DNA from: Phycisphaerales bacterium
GTDB lineage: Bacteria; Planctomycetota; Phycisphaerae; Phycisphaerales; UBA1924
Length of the DNA: 64,000 nt
Assembly (NCBI GenBank): GCA_023382935.1
Contig: JAHDXL010000010.1
Location: forward strand, 1-64,000
Direction: 5' to 3'
Positions 36,887 to 46,095 of the stretch are shown piece by piece (within the stretch, counting starts at the first letter, position 1; the number at the start of each line of letters is the position of its first letter). Made by a program: the position numbers and the translations under genes. The notes below the pieces were generated by a model that was not told the origin of the DNA, searched no databases, and worked only from the letters and a program-made list of their open reading frames with translations.

Positions 36887-39370
36887 TCAACGCGGCCCCG
36901 GCAGGCACATCAGCACCGGCGGGCGAAGCAGCCTCTCCGCGTCCAGATCCGCCTCCGTCCTCACTCTCAGCACCCGGCGCTCGCCCGGCAGCAGCGTCAC
37001 CAACTGGTCATCGCACTCTGCGTCACCCGACAGCCGCGTCGGCTCGATCACCACGTCGCGCAGCAGCGTCTCGGCGTGCAGACGCAGTTCATATCCGCCC
37101 TCCACCTTCTCCACCCGCCCGCGGCACAGGGGCGCGCCGTACGCCAGTTCCACGTCGTCACGCCAGAACCACAGGGCCCGCTCGCCGAAGCCCTCGGCCG
37201 CCACGAGTTCGCTTCGCTCATCACTGGCCCCGCCCACCATCGCAGCCACGTCGCCGACCATCGCCGCTGCCCACGCGCCCACGCGCGCCTCGACACGCCC
37301 CTCGGCCAGTTCACGCCCGTCAAACCCGATGCGCCGCACCGTCAGCACGCCCTCGAACGCCTCCGGGGTGTCATTGATCAACCCGAGCATCACGCGCCCC
37401 TCGATCGGCTGGATGGTGGCCACACGCGGGGCGAACGCGCGACGCAGCGCGTGGTAGCCTGGCTTGGGCCTGCCGCCGCTGTCAATCACTGACCACGTCA
37501 GCGCCGCCCAGCAGTCGTTGAGTTGCCAGGTCAGCAGCCCGGCGCACTTGGGCCAATGCAGGCGGTGCCAGGTCGCCGCGATCGACAACGCACGACCCTG
37601 CAATACATGCGCCAGATACAGCCACTCGTCGATGTGCTCCGGCTCGCGCCCGAAATACTTCTGCATCGCGGTGGCGTAAATGGGCCTGTTTCCGGCCAGC
37701 GCCCGCTGCCGGAAGTTCATCGCCTCCGACCCAACGCCCATCTGTTCACGCCCGATCGCCTCGGCCAGCGTCGCCCACGTCGCCGGCGCCTGCCGACCCA
37801 GTTCGCTGGTGAACAACGGCGTCACCTCGCGATACCCCTCGAACTCCCGGTCCCATGTGTGCCGGTCTCCGACGCCCACGTCCTGCGCGTCGCGCTCGAC
37901 GCCCCCCGACCACGGGGAGTTGGGCCAGTACGGGCGCGTCGGATCGAGGCGAGCGCACGCCGAAGGCAGAATCTCGGTGATGTATCTCTCGCCCCACGTC
38001 GCCTCGCCGAGGCGCTGTTTCCATCCCCACGCCTGCCTGGCCCACACGTTCTCGTTGCCCCCGCACCACAGTACCACCGACGGATGGGCGCACAGGCGCG
38101 ACACCTGTTCTTCGGCTTCGCGCCCGATCAACCCCGGTAACTCGCCCTCTTCCGGGTACATCGCGCAGGCGAGCATGAAGTCCTGCCACACCAGGATGCC
38201 CAGTTCGTCGCACGCGCGGTAGAACTCATCCTGCTCGTAGCGCCCCCCGCCCCACACGCGCAGCATGTTCATGTTCGCGCTGCGGGCTTGCTCGACGCGC
38301 CGGCGCACCCGCTCGGGCGTCGCCTCGGCCGCGAACAGCGCGTCGGGGATCCAGTTCGATCCCCTGCAGAAGATCGGACGCCCGTTGACCTCGATCGCAA
38401 ACCGCTCGCCACCCCTTCCTTGATCGAGGCGAATCGTGCGGAAACCGATGCGACCCTTCCAGTCGTCCAGCGGTGCGCCGTCCGCGGCGCTGATCCACAC
38501 ATGCAGGTCGTACAACTTCTGCCCGCCGTGCCCGCAAGGCCACCACGCTTCGACGCCCGGTGCGCGCACCCGCAGCGTCATTGTGCCTTCACCGCTCGAC
38601 TCCGCGCCGGCAAAGCCCAGGTCGCGCTCCCCGTCGCGCAGCATGGCCGACAGGCGCACCACCTCGCCGCCCGTCCGGTCGATTTCAACATCGACCTGTA
38701 CGGTCCAGGCGCCCGAGGCGTCCTGCACGCAGTGGGGGCGTACGCGGCGGAGGCGCGCGACCGACCAGGTTTCGATGGCGGCGCCCCCCAGCCCGCAGGT
38801 GGCCACCCGCGGGCCCCAGTCCCACCCAAACATGCAGGCCGGCGCGCGCACATATTGAAATGGCGCCCAGCCCGCTTCGTCGCCGTTGTGCGGGCGGGCC
38901 CCTAGCCGTTGGCGCTCCCTTTCGATGTGCGTCAGGATCGGCTCGAAGTGCAGTTCGACGCGATTGCGTCCCTTGGTCAGTTCGCCCGTCACGGCGTAGC
39001 GGTGGGTGAGATAACTCGAAGCCGCCCGCCCGACGGTGCGCCCGTTCACCCTCACCTCGGCCACGCCGTCGACACCGCCGAGCACGATCTCGCAGCGCTG
39101 TTGTGCGAAGGCGCGTTCGTCGGCCATGAACTCGGCGGCGAGGATCCAGCCGGACCGGCCGATCCACTGTACCTCTCTCTCGGCAAAGCCCTTGCCGGGG
39201 TGGGGTGCGATGCGTGCTCGCGCCAGATCGAGATGCACACACCCTGGCACCTTCGACTTGAAGAGTCCGTTGCGGACGATGGCCGGTGCGCCCTCGCCCG
39301 GGGCGACGGCGCGCACCGTCCAGTGCTCGCACTCCAGACCCTGACGCAGCAGTCCAAGGGCGCCCGTCAT
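36887..39370 (-). CDS. GH2 beta-mannosidase-like glycoside hydrolase
   Basis: 827 aa from the ATG at 39370. The domain order of GH2 mannosidases is visible: N-terminal sugar-binding domain (VPGCVHLDL, VNGRTVGRAASSYLTHRY, FGWDWGPRVATCG), an immunoglobulin-like domain, a TIM barrel and C-terminal sandwich domains. The acid/base is Glu440 in GGNEN and the nucleophile is Glu523 in FTSELG. GSNWIPDALF and VWGGGRYEQDEFYRACDELG are strong family marks. No clear signal peptide. It is divergent from the CBM9-like gene, with 18 nt between the starts. Confidence 0.92.
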   Translation of the reverse strand: MTGALGLLRQGLECEHWTVRAVAPGEGAPAIVRNGLFKSKVPGCVHLDLARARIAPHPGKGFAEREVQWIGRSGWILAAEFMADERAFAQQRCEIVLGGVDGVAEVRVNGRTVGRAASSYLTHRYAVTGELTKGRNRVELHFEPILTHIERERQRLGARPHNGDEAGWAPFQYVRAPACMFGWDWGPRVATCGLGGAAIETWSVARLRRVRPHCVQDASGAWTVQVDVEIDRTGGEVVRLSAMLRDGERDLGFAGAESSGEGTMTLRVRAPGVEAWWPCGHGGQKLYDLHVWISAADGAPLDDWKGRIGFRTIRLDQGRGGERFAIEVNGRPIFCRGSNWIPDALFAAEATPERVRRRVEQARSANMNMLRVWGGGRYEQDEFYRACDELGILVWQDFMLACAMYPEEGELPGLIGREAEEQVSRLCAHPSVVLWCGGNENVWARQAWGWKQRLGEATWGERYITEILPSACARLDPTRPYWPNSPWSGGVERDAQDVGVGDRHTWDREFEGYREVTPLFTSELGRQAPATWATLAEAIGREQMGVGSEAMNFRQRALAGNRPIYATAMQKYFGREPEHIDEWLYLAHVLQGRALSIAATWHRLHWPKCAGLLTWQLNDCWAALTWSVIDSGGRPKPGYHALRRAFAPRVATIQPIEGRVMLGLINDTPEAFEGVLTVRRIGFDGRELAEGRVEARVGAWAAAMVGDVAAMVGGASDERSELVAAEGFGERALWFWRDDVELAYGAPLCRGRVEKVEGGYELRLHAETLLRDVVIEPTRLSGDAECDDQLVTLLPGERRVLRVRTEADLDAERLLRPPVLMCLPGPR

Positions 39371-39388
39371 GGGGCTATCGTATCGCGC

Positions 39389-40132
39389 ATGAGGTTGCCC
39401 CCTGCCCATCCCCCGCGTCGCTACGAATGCCTGCGCGCGCCTTTCCCCCTTGATTACCTCGACGGAAGGCTGGACAAGCCCTTCTGGCAGGGCGCCCCGT
39501 GGACCGAGGACTTCATCGACATCGAGGGCGATCTCAAGCCGCGCCCGCCCCTGCGCACCCGGGTCAGGATGCTCTGGGACGATCAGTGCTTCTACTTCGG
39601 CGCCGAGATGGAAGAGCCGCACCTGTGGGCGACGCTGACGCAGCGCGATTCAGTGATCTTCCACGACAACGACTTCGAGATTTTCCTCAACCCCAGCCGC
39701 GACGCGAAGAACTACTACGAGTTCGAGATCAACGCGCTCAACACGGTGTGGGATCTGCTGCTGCGCGTGCCGTATCGCGAGGGCGGGCAGGCCGACAACT
39801 CGTGGTTCATACGGGGCCTGCGGACCGCGGTTCACATCGACGGCACGCTCAACGACCCTTCGGATATCGACCGCGGCTGGTCGGTCGAGGTGGCGATGCC
39901 CTTCGAGGCCTTCGACCGGCACCAGGGCGCGCCGTGCCCGCCGCGTCCGGGCGACCAGTGGCTGGTCAACTTCTCCCGGGTCCAGTGGGATCTGGAGGTG
40001 GCGGAGGGGCGGTATCGGAAGATCGCCGGCCGCCCAGAGCACAACTGGGTCTGGTCGCCGATGGGCCTGGTCGACATGCACCTGCCGCTGCGCTGGGGTA
40101 CCGTCCGATTTTGCAGTCAGCGGGCTGGATGA
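39389..40132 (+). CDS. CBM9-like carbohydrate-binding domain protein
   Basis: 247 aa, a single CBM9-like/DOMON-type sandwich. The family strands are seen in DKPFWQGAPWTEDFIDIEG, RVRMLWDDQCFYFGAEMEEPH, DNDFEIFLNP, YYEFEINALNTVWDLLL, GWSVEVAMPFEAF and WLVNFSRVQW. There is no signal peptide at the ATG, so it may act in the cytoplasm on imported sugars or use unusual export. It is tightly divergent from the beta-mannosidase gene. Confidence 0.85.
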   Translation: MRLPPAHPPRRYECLRAPFPLDYLDGRLDKPFWQGAPWTEDFIDIEGDLKPRPPLRTRVRMLWDDQCFYFGAEMEEPHLWATLTQRDSVIFHDNDFEIFLNPSRDAKNYYEFEINALNTVWDLLLRVPYREGGQADNSWFIRGLRTAVHIDGTLNDPSDIDRGWSVEVAMPFEAFDRHQGAPCPPRPGDQWLVNFSRVQWDLEVAEGRYRKIAGRPEHNWVWSPMGLVDMHLPLRWGTVRFCSQRAG

Positions 40133-40377
40133 CTGTGCGTGAGACCCGACCGGCGCTCCTGGGATGGCTTCGAGCGGCGAGGCTTCGGGCTCGAACCGGT
40201 GCGGGGCTGGGCTTTGGCCGCCGCGTCCAGCGCGAGCAGGGTGGCGATGGTTGAAACTTGCTTCAGTGTCCACACGGCTTGATCCTCCGAACGGATCGTG
40301 CCCCAGGGATGGTGCCCACGGGCGTCCGTCTCAAGTCCTCTGCGCTCGAGCAACAGATCTCTCACAAACGATGGCAT
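40117..40377 (-). CDS. Hypothetical small protein
   Basis: 86 aa reading with an ATG at 40377 and AGGA a few bases before it. Part of it looks protein-like (TLKQVSTIATLLALDAAAKA), but the tail is basic and low-complexity and overlaps the end of the CBM9-like gene by 16 nt. I recognise no family. If it is not coding, the 330-nt gap 40133-40462 holds nothing else. Confidence 0.3.
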   Translation of the reverse strand: MPSFVRDLLLERRGLETDARGHHPWGTIRSEDQAVWTLKQVSTIATLLALDAAAKAQPRTGSSPKPRRSKPSQERRSGLTHSHPAR

Positions 40378-40462
40378 TTTCCTGCCAGCGCCGGGCGGGC
40401 GACCTCACGGTCGCGCCGAGCCCTGGCCCGCTGACACGACTCGATGCCGCTACGCTTGCCCC

Positions 40463-41230
40463 ATGAAACGTCCCACCCTGCTTCCCTTCGCCGTTGCGAT
40501 GCTGCTCTTCGTCGCCGGGTGCAAGACCAGCGCCACACGCACGGGCTTGTTGTCGACCTACGACCATCTGGAGCCAGTGAACGGAGGGCACGCGTACCAG
40601 GCCGACCCGGTGGCCCTCGCCGCAGTTCGCGCCGTGTACGTGGAGCCGGTCGAACTGCGGCTGGACAGCAAGGGCAACGTGACCGACGAACAGGCGCGCC
40701 TGCTGGCCGGCGAACTTCATCGGGCGCTGATCGAGGCGATCCAGCCCCATCGCACGGTCGTGTCTTCACCCTCGCCGGAGGCGGCCCGCCTGCGCGTGGC
40801 GCTCACCCGTGTGCGCAAGGGTGTGTGGCTGCTCAATCTGCATCCCGGCGCCAAGGTCATGGGCTCCGGTCTGGGCGGCGCGGCCATCGAGGCCGAACTG
40901 GTGGACGCCTCCGGGCGGCAACTCTGGGCCCTGGTGGAAATGCGCAAAGGTAACCAGATGGAGGTGGACACCTTCGACGAACTGGACGACCCGCGCGACG
41001 CCATCGAGCACTGGAAGGATGTGGTCGCAGCGTTGTTTGCTCCGCACGAGCCCCGGCCCTCATGGCGAGGTCGAACCGCCGATCGCGCTCGACTGGTCCG
41101 GTCGGACTGGCAGCGCGCGCCGGGGCGAGAGACCGCGCCCATGTCGGCAGGTGAGATCGTCGCACCAAATGGAAAAGACCCGCGGCCTGTGCGCCCGCGG
41201 GCCTCTCCCTCTGTTCCACGCCGGCAATGA
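40463..41230 (+). CDS. DUF3313-like lipoprotein
   Basis: 255 aa. The lipoprotein signal ends in LLFVAGC. The body matches DUF3313 (TGLLSTYDHLEPVNGG, AAVRAVYVEPVELRLD, and a C-terminal EMRKGNQMEVDTFDELDDPRDAIEHW). After about residue 195 the sequence becomes basic and proline-rich, and the reading runs through a hairpin at 41179-41201. The end may therefore be displaced by a frameshift. Function is unknown; it is an envelope protein by its signal. Confidence 0.75.
   Translation: MKRPTLLPFAVAMLLFVAGCKTSATRTGLLSTYDHLEPVNGGHAYQADPVALAAVRAVYVEPVELRLDSKGNVTDEQARLLAGELHRALIEAIQPHRTVVSSPSPEAARLRVALTRVRKGVWLLNLHPGAKVMGSGLGGAAIEAELVDASGRQLWALVEMRKGNQMEVDTFDELDDPRDAIEHWKDVVAALFAPHEPRPSWRGRTADRARLVRSDWQRAPGRETAPMSAGEIVAPNGKDPRPVRPRASPSVPRRQ
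41179..41201. terminator. Hairpin between convergent genes
   Basis: CCCGCGG at 41179-41185 pairs with CCGCGGG at 41195-41201 around a 9-nt loop, followed by a pyrimidine-rich CCTCTCCCTCTGTTCC. It lies within the last codons of the lipoprotein reading and just beyond the convergent gene stop at 41234, as a shared terminator would. Confidence 0.4.
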
Positions 41231-41233
41231 CAC

Positions 41234-42991
41234 TCAGCGCGAGAAGTCGCGGAGGAACATGAGCAGGTCATAGAAGTCCAGGTGCCAGTCGCCGTTGTGG
41301 TCGCTGGTCATGCTCCGGGCCATGTAGCCGGCCAGGAACTGCTGCACGTCGGCGAAGTCAAGCGTGCCGGAACCGTCGTAGTCGGCTGGATTGAACGGAG
41401 CGACGATGTGCAGGATCTGGTTGGCGGCGACATTGCCCAGGGTGGTGAAGGTCTTGTCTGTCCACTCGATGCGGATGTAGTCAACCACGTCCACATCGCC
41501 CAGGCCGGCATGGCAGCCCAGTTCACCCTGTGAAGCATGGCTGAAGCCGCCGTCGACGATGACCAACTCCCGATGGTCGCCGGTGATCAGCCAGATGCGC
41601 GTGTGCATCCCGTGCGGAGAGAGCGAGGCCCGCGCGCGGGTATCAAACTCCATGCGCAGCCAGTTGGCGCCGGGGGGGACGGGCTGCCCGGGCGTCAGCA
41701 GGTTGTTGCGGTAGATGGCCAGCGGCTCGCCGGTTGCGAAGATGACCATGTCCTCGTCGCCGTCGTTGTCAAAGTCGGCGTTGACCAGCCCGCGCCCCTC
41801 GCCCATGTGGACGAAGCCGACGGCCAGGGCGCACTCCTCGAACACCAGGTTCCCCCGGTTGAGATAGAGGTAGGACTGCTCATTGCCCCAGATACCCTCG
41901 AATCCGTTGGTCTCGACCAGGTCGACGAGCCGGTCGTGGTCAAGATCGACCATGAGCACACCCCAACCCCATCCGCCGTCGAGCACGGGCGTGCCCGGTG
42001 CGATGTTGGTGAACGTGCCATCGGGATTCTGGATCATGAGCACGTTGCCCGGCCCGCCGAGGAAGTCGTAGAAACTGCTCGAGACGTACCAGTCCAGCAG
42101 TCCGTCGCTGTTCAGATCGCCGACGGCCGATCCCATCCCGTTGGCGGTGCTCAAGTCCTGCGCATCGGTCGTGCGATTGGTGAAAGTGCCGTTGCCGTTG
42201 TTTACGAAGTACTTGCTCGATCCCGAGTCGGCGGCCATGAGCATCTCGGGATAGTGGTCCCCGTTCATGTCCGCAAAACCGGGCACCAGACCCGACATGA
42301 GTACCCGCAGCCCGACGCCAGTGGTCACGTCGGTCAGTTCCAGCCCGCCGAATCCGTCGGGACCGTCATTGCGGTAGAGCCGGTTGCCGTACGCCGCCCG
42401 GTGGTAACACGCGACGAAAAGGTCCAAATCGCCGTCCAGATCGTAATCGCCCCACGCCGAGCCGGTGCCATCGGCCAGTCCGGGCACCAGCACGTTGCAC
42501 CCGCTGGCGGCGGCGATGTCCGTGAACGACCAGTTGCCGTTTGCGTCCGGCCCGTTGTTGCGGTACAACTTGTGGTGCCCGGCCGAGGCCTGCTGTGTAC
42601 CCGGCCCGTAACTGGTCACGAAAAGGTCGATGTATCCGTCGTTGTTGAAGTCGGCGGCCGAGGCTCCGAATCCGTGGTGTGGTGCGGGCAGTCCCCACTG
42701 GTCCGCTTCGTCGGTGAACGAGAAGTTGCCTTCCGCGTCGACGCCGTTGTTGATGAACATCGCGTCGCGCCGCTGCGGTCCACCAAGCACGAACAGGTCG
42801 ATGTACCCGTCGTTGTTGAAATCTGCGGCCACGCCGCCGGCGGCCATGAAACCGTAACGCGGGCTTCGCGTATGGGTAAACGTCGCACCCGCGGCGTCGG
42901 TGACGTTGGTGAAAGAGAGCACCTGACCCGACGCGCCGCACGCGCACCATCCCGCGCTGATGCATGCGACCAATTTGATGCCTGTCCGCAT
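41234..42991 (-). CDS. Secreted FG-GAP/UnbV protein with dockerin-like end
   Basis: 585 aa from the ATG at 42991. A signal peptide ends near ACGASGQ. At least seven FG-GAP/VCBS calcium-type repeats follow (AADFNNDGYIDLFVLGG, AADFNNDGYIDLFVTSYG, WGDYDLDGDLDLFV, FADMNGDHYPEMLMA, VGDLNSDGLLDWYV, NADFDNDGDEDMVIF), then an ASPIC/UnbV domain (~450-530). The last ~50 residues form a dockerin-like pair, YDGSGTLDFADVQQFLAGY and HNGDWHLDFYDLLMFLRDF. The role is probably structural or adhesive outside the cell. A perfect inverted repeat lies 38-58 nt upstream. Confidence 0.88.
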   Translation of the reverse strand: MRTGIKLVACISAGWCACGASGQVLSFTNVTDAAGATFTHTRSPRYGFMAAGGVAADFNNDGYIDLFVLGGPQRRDAMFINNGVDAEGNFSFTDEADQWGLPAPHHGFGASAADFNNDGYIDLFVTSYGPGTQQASAGHHKLYRNNGPDANGNWSFTDIAAASGCNVLVPGLADGTGSAWGDYDLDGDLDLFVACYHRAAYGNRLYRNDGPDGFGGLELTDVTTGVGLRVLMSGLVPGFADMNGDHYPEMLMAADSGSSKYFVNNGNGTFTNRTTDAQDLSTANGMGSAVGDLNSDGLLDWYVSSSFYDFLGGPGNVLMIQNPDGTFTNIAPGTPVLDGGWGWGVLMVDLDHDRLVDLVETNGFEGIWGNEQSYLYLNRGNLVFEECALAVGFVHMGEGRGLVNADFDNDGDEDMVIFATGEPLAIYRNNLLTPGQPVPPGANWLRMEFDTRARASLSPHGMHTRIWLITGDHRELVIVDGGFSHASQGELGCHAGLGDVDVVDYIRIEWTDKTFTTLGNVAANQILHIVAPFNPADYDGSGTLDFADVQQFLAGYMARSMTSDHNGDWHLDFYDLLMFLRDFSR

Positions 42992-43028
42992 CGTCGACCT
43001 CTCCGCGCTTGCGCGCAACAACACAACT

Positions 43029-43049
43029 CTTCATGGAGAACCCATGAAG
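43029..43049. promoter_or_regulatory. Perfect inverted repeat, operator candidate
   Basis: CTTCATGG (43029-43036) and CCATGAAG (43042-43049) form a perfect 8-bp inverted repeat with a 5-nt spacer, upstream of the FG-GAP gene on the minus strand. It has the size of a dimeric regulator site. A second hairpin, GGCGGAC/GTCCGCC, lies near 43082-43100. The 275-nt gap to 43266 otherwise shows no gene. Confidence 0.4.
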
Positions 43050-43266
43050 CTTGGCTCGCCGCCACACGGGCCGGCACTCACGGCGGACAGAACGTCCGCC
43101 TGACCCATTCCCGCGGGGAACATGCCCCGCGCTCCAGCCCGCTTATACCCGATGACGCCCCGGCAACGCAAGAGCGATCTTGCTCAACCGACACCGTGTC
43201 GGAGTCGGCGCGTGCGTGGTGGCGATCCGTTCAGCAATACGCTTGCAGATGCACCAGGCACCGCAC

Positions 43267-44718
43267 ATGACGCCCGATCAGTTCCGGGAGGTGGGCCACC
43301 GGCTTATCGACTGGATCGCCGATTATCACGCTTCGCTCGACTCGCGCAATCCGGGGCCTCAGGTCGCCCCGGGTGATCTGCTTGCCGCCCTTCCTCAGAC
43401 CGCCCCTCTTCAACCCGGGGATGTGGGCGAATGGGACCGCATCATCGCCGACCTTGATTGCCTGATCGTGCCCGCCCTGTTGCACTGGCAGTCGCCCAGG
43501 TTCTTTGGCTACTTTCCCTGCAACTGCTCCATGCCCGGCGTCCTCGGCGCGCTGGTGGCCTCTGGGCTGAACGTCAACGGCATGCTCTGGGCCACCAGTC
43601 CCGCAGCCACGGAACTTGAAATGCGCCTTCTCGACTGGATGGCCGACGCGCTCGGGCTGCCCGAGGCGTTCACTTTTCGATCGCCTGACGGTGGCGGGTG
43701 CATCCAGGGGACGGCCTCGGAGGCGGCGCTGGTGGCACTGCTCGCCGCCCGCGCCCGGGCGGTGCGGGCCGGGCACGATCCGCAGGCGTTGTGCGTGTAT
43801 GCCTCGCGTCATGCGCACAGTTCGATTGTCAAGGCGGCGATGGTCGCGGGCATCGCGCGCGGGCCCGATGACACCTCGCGCGTGCGATCAATCGCCTGCG
43901 ATGCGGCACATCGCATGGACGTTCAGGCGCTGGCCCGGGCGATGCGCGACGATCTGTCGCGCGGGCTCGTGCCTGCCTTCGTGTGCGCCACGCTGGGTAC
44001 CACCAGTTCCGAAGCCATCGACCCGCTGCCCGCGATTGGCGCGCTCGTCGAGTCCATGCCGCGTCGCCCGTGGCTGCACGTCGATGCGGCCTACACCGGC
44101 GCGGCGCTGGTGTGCCCGGAGTTCGGCTGGATCATCGAGGGCGTTGAGCGGGCCGATTCATTCTGCTTCAACCCGCACAAGTGGCTGCTCACCAACTTCG
44201 ATTGCGACCTGATGTGGACGCGCCACCGGCGCCTGCTCGCCGGGGCGCTGTCCATCACCCCCGAATACCTACGCAACCAGTCGAGCCAGAGCGGACAGGT
44301 GATCGACTATCGCGACTGGCAGATCCCGCTTGGGCGCAGTTTCCGTTCGCTGAAACTGTGGTTCGTGCTGCGCCACTACGGGCTCGAGGGGCTCCGAGCG
44401 CATATTCGCGCTCATGTGGCGCTGGCGGCCTGGTTCGAGGAGCAGGTGCGCGCCGACGCACGCTTCGAACTGGCGGCCCCGCGCGTGTCGGGTCTGGTGT
44501 GCTTCCGGCTTCGTGCCGGCGACGAGCCGACGCAGAGGCTGCTGCAGCGCGTCAACGCATCGGGCCGCGCGTTCCTCTCGCACACGAAACTCCCGGACGC
44601 CGACGGCCGCGAGCGGCTGACGCTGCGCGTCGCCCTGGGAGCACCCGCCACGCAGAAGCGGCACATGGAGGAACTGTGGAACCTGCTCGACCGGGCAGCC
44701 GACGAAGTGCTTGCGTGA
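43267..44718 (+). CDS. PLP-dependent aromatic-L-amino-acid decarboxylase family
   Basis: 483 aa, group II decarboxylase fold. The PLP lysine lies in FCFNPHKWLLTNFDC; the HVDAAYTGAAL strand supplies the Asp that holds the pyridine nitrogen. HWQSPRFFGYFPCNCSMPGVL and GGGCIQGTASEAALVALLAAR are typical of DDC/tryptophan decarboxylases. It probably makes an aromatic amine such as tryptamine, tyramine or phenethylamine. The ATG at 43267 is chosen; one at 43249 is possible. It stands alone. Confidence 0.9.
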   Translation: MTPDQFREVGHRLIDWIADYHASLDSRNPGPQVAPGDLLAALPQTAPLQPGDVGEWDRIIADLDCLIVPALLHWQSPRFFGYFPCNCSMPGVLGALVASGLNVNGMLWATSPAATELEMRLLDWMADALGLPEAFTFRSPDGGGCIQGTASEAALVALLAARARAVRAGHDPQALCVYASRHAHSSIVKAAMVAGIARGPDDTSRVRSIACDAAHRMDVQALARAMRDDLSRGLVPAFVCATLGTTSSEAIDPLPAIGALVESMPRRPWLHVDAAYTGAALVCPEFGWIIEGVERADSFCFNPHKWLLTNFDCDLMWTRHRRLLAGALSITPEYLRNQSSQSGQVIDYRDWQIPLGRSFRSLKLWFVLRHYGLEGLRAHIRAHVALAAWFEEQVRADARFELAAPRVSGLVCFRLRAGDEPTQRLLQRVNASGRAFLSHTKLPDADGRERLTLRVALGAPATQKRHMEELWNLLDRAADEVLA

Positions 44719-44749
44719 GTCGACCGTCGCTGGCGCCGGCGCTCGTTGG

Positions 44750-44768
44750 CACGGGCGGCCCGCCCGTG
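44750..44768. terminator. Hairpin between convergent genes
   Basis: CACGGGCG (44750-44757) pairs with CGCCCGTG (44761-44768) around a 3-nt loop, followed by TT. It sits in the 57-nt gap between the decarboxylase and pgpA stops. The stem resembles the first hairpin at 1832-1848 (GCACGGG/CCCGTGC). Confidence 0.5.
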
Positions 44769-44775
44769 TTGGCAA

Positions 44776-45285
44776 TCAGGTCAGCAGCACTCCCAGCACC
44801 CACACCGCTGCGCTGGCATACAGCCCGGCTGCCAGATCGTCGAGCAGCACCCCCCAGCCCGAGCGGAGGCGTTGCAGCGCGTTGGCCGGCTCCAGTTTGA
44901 TGATGTCGAAGAAACGGAACGCGAAGAAGGCCCCCGCGAGCATGAAGATCGCCAGCCATGTGTCCTGCTCGACTGCGGCAGGCAGGAACATGAGCGGGAT
45001 GCACTGTCCGGCCACTTCATCAGCCACGACTTCCGACGGGTCGGCGCCCCACCGGGCCTCGGCGTCGTCGCCGTGCAGGACGCACGTACCCGCGAAGATG
45101 ACCAGCACGAGCGCGAGCACGCCGAAGTAAACCCAGGGCCAACTCACCGGCCCGGCGCCGACGAGAATGAGCCCACAGGCGAGCACGACCGGCGCAAGCG
45201 AGCCCCACGTCCCGCTCGCGGGCCGCATGTGCCCCATTCCGAACACCGTGAGCAGATCCCAGAACATGCCCGAGCGACGGATCAT
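44776..45285 (-). CDS. pgpA: Phosphatidylglycerophosphatase A
   Basis: 169 aa with four membrane helices. PgpA motifs are present: GMGHMRPASGTWGSLAPV, the acidic VVADEVAGQCIPL and FRFFDIIKLEPANALQRL followed by GWGVLLDDLAAG. It removes phosphate from phosphatidylglycerol-phosphate, the step after PgsA, whose gene overlaps its start by 4 nt upstream. Confidence 0.92.
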   Translation of the reverse strand: MIRRSGMFWDLLTVFGMGHMRPASGTWGSLAPVVLACGLILVGAGPVSWPWVYFGVLALVLVIFAGTCVLHGDDAEARWGADPSEVVADEVAGQCIPLMFLPAAVEQDTWLAIFMLAGAFFAFRFFDIIKLEPANALQRLRSGWGVLLDDLAAGLYASAAVWVLGVLLT

Positions 45286-45950
45286 GCAGCCACACCTCCG
45301 CCGCCCGACACGCGCCAGGCCCGCATCAGGTAGGGAATGCCCGACCAGACGGTCACGATCAGCGTCATCCAGACCGTCGCGGTAACGACCCAGCGTGGGA
45401 GAGAGCCGGGTTGGGCTGAGTCCAGCGCCAGCGTAACCAGGATGATGGGAACCGCGACGGACTGGAGGATCATCTTGAACTTGCCGGAGGCGGTGGCCGA
45501 AAAATCGACCCCACGCGACTCGTAGACGCCGCGCAGGGTGGTGACCAGCAGTTCGCGGGCGAGGATGACGACGACCATCCACGGGTGAACCCCGCTGAGC
45601 ATGCCCCCCCGCGGGTCAGAAAACATCGGCCCGGCCAGGCAGATGAAACTCCCGAGGATGAGGATCTTGTCGGCGAAGGGATCGACCACCCGCCCGAACA
45701 AACTGACGACGTTCCAGCGCCGGGCAAGGTGCCCGTCGAGCGCGTCCGTGACGGCGGCGACGATGAACAGCCCGGCGGCCAGGAGAAGCGCGCCCCGGGC
45801 GCCAGTCAGCCCCTCCTGCGTCGCTGGGCCGACTAGGGCGGACAGCACCCCGAACACCGCCGCGGCCAACGCCACGCGCGCGATGGTCAGCCCATTGGGC
45901 ATCCGGCGTTGCCAGGGTGCGGGAGCGAATGGTTCGGGCATGGGCGGCAT
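45282..45950 (-). CDS. pgsA: CDP-diacylglycerol-glycerol-3-phosphate phosphatidyltransferase
   Basis: 222 aa. The CDP-alcohol phosphotransferase signature is intact: DALDGHLARRWNVVSLFGRVVDPFADK, with the D-x2-D-G-x2-A-R-x8-G-x3-D-x3-D spacing. The N-terminal MPNGLTIARVALA is typical of PgsA. It makes phosphatidylglycerol-phosphate. Starts at 45950 and 45941 are both possible; neither has a clear ribosome site. It forms an operon with pgpA. Confidence 0.93.
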   Translation of the reverse strand: MPPMPEPFAPAPWQRRMPNGLTIARVALAAAVFGVLSALVGPATQEGLTGARGALLLAAGLFIVAAVTDALDGHLARRWNVVSLFGRVVDPFADKILILGSFICLAGPMFSDPRGGMLSGVHPWMVVVILARELLVTTLRGVYESRGVDFSATASGKFKMILQSVAVPIILVTLALDSAQPGSLPRWVVTATVWMTLIVTVWSGIPYLMRAWRVSGGGGVAA

Positions 45951-46095
45951 GCTAGCCCAGAGGTCTTCCTGATCCGCGCCCGCCCGGAGTTAGTTGAAGC
46001 GAACCTGGCGCGGCACTATCCTCACGCCCCGACTTTGCGCAGTTGGTCGCTGCCGATATCGGGGACTTTGGAGGGCGCCCCCTCTCCGCGTCGGG

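Noticed and set aside
39371-39622. Longer N-terminus for the GH2 enzyme, starting at 39622
   Set aside because: The extra 84 residues overlap the divergent CBM9-like coding region and do not resemble GH2; the ATG at 39370 begins the conserved domain.
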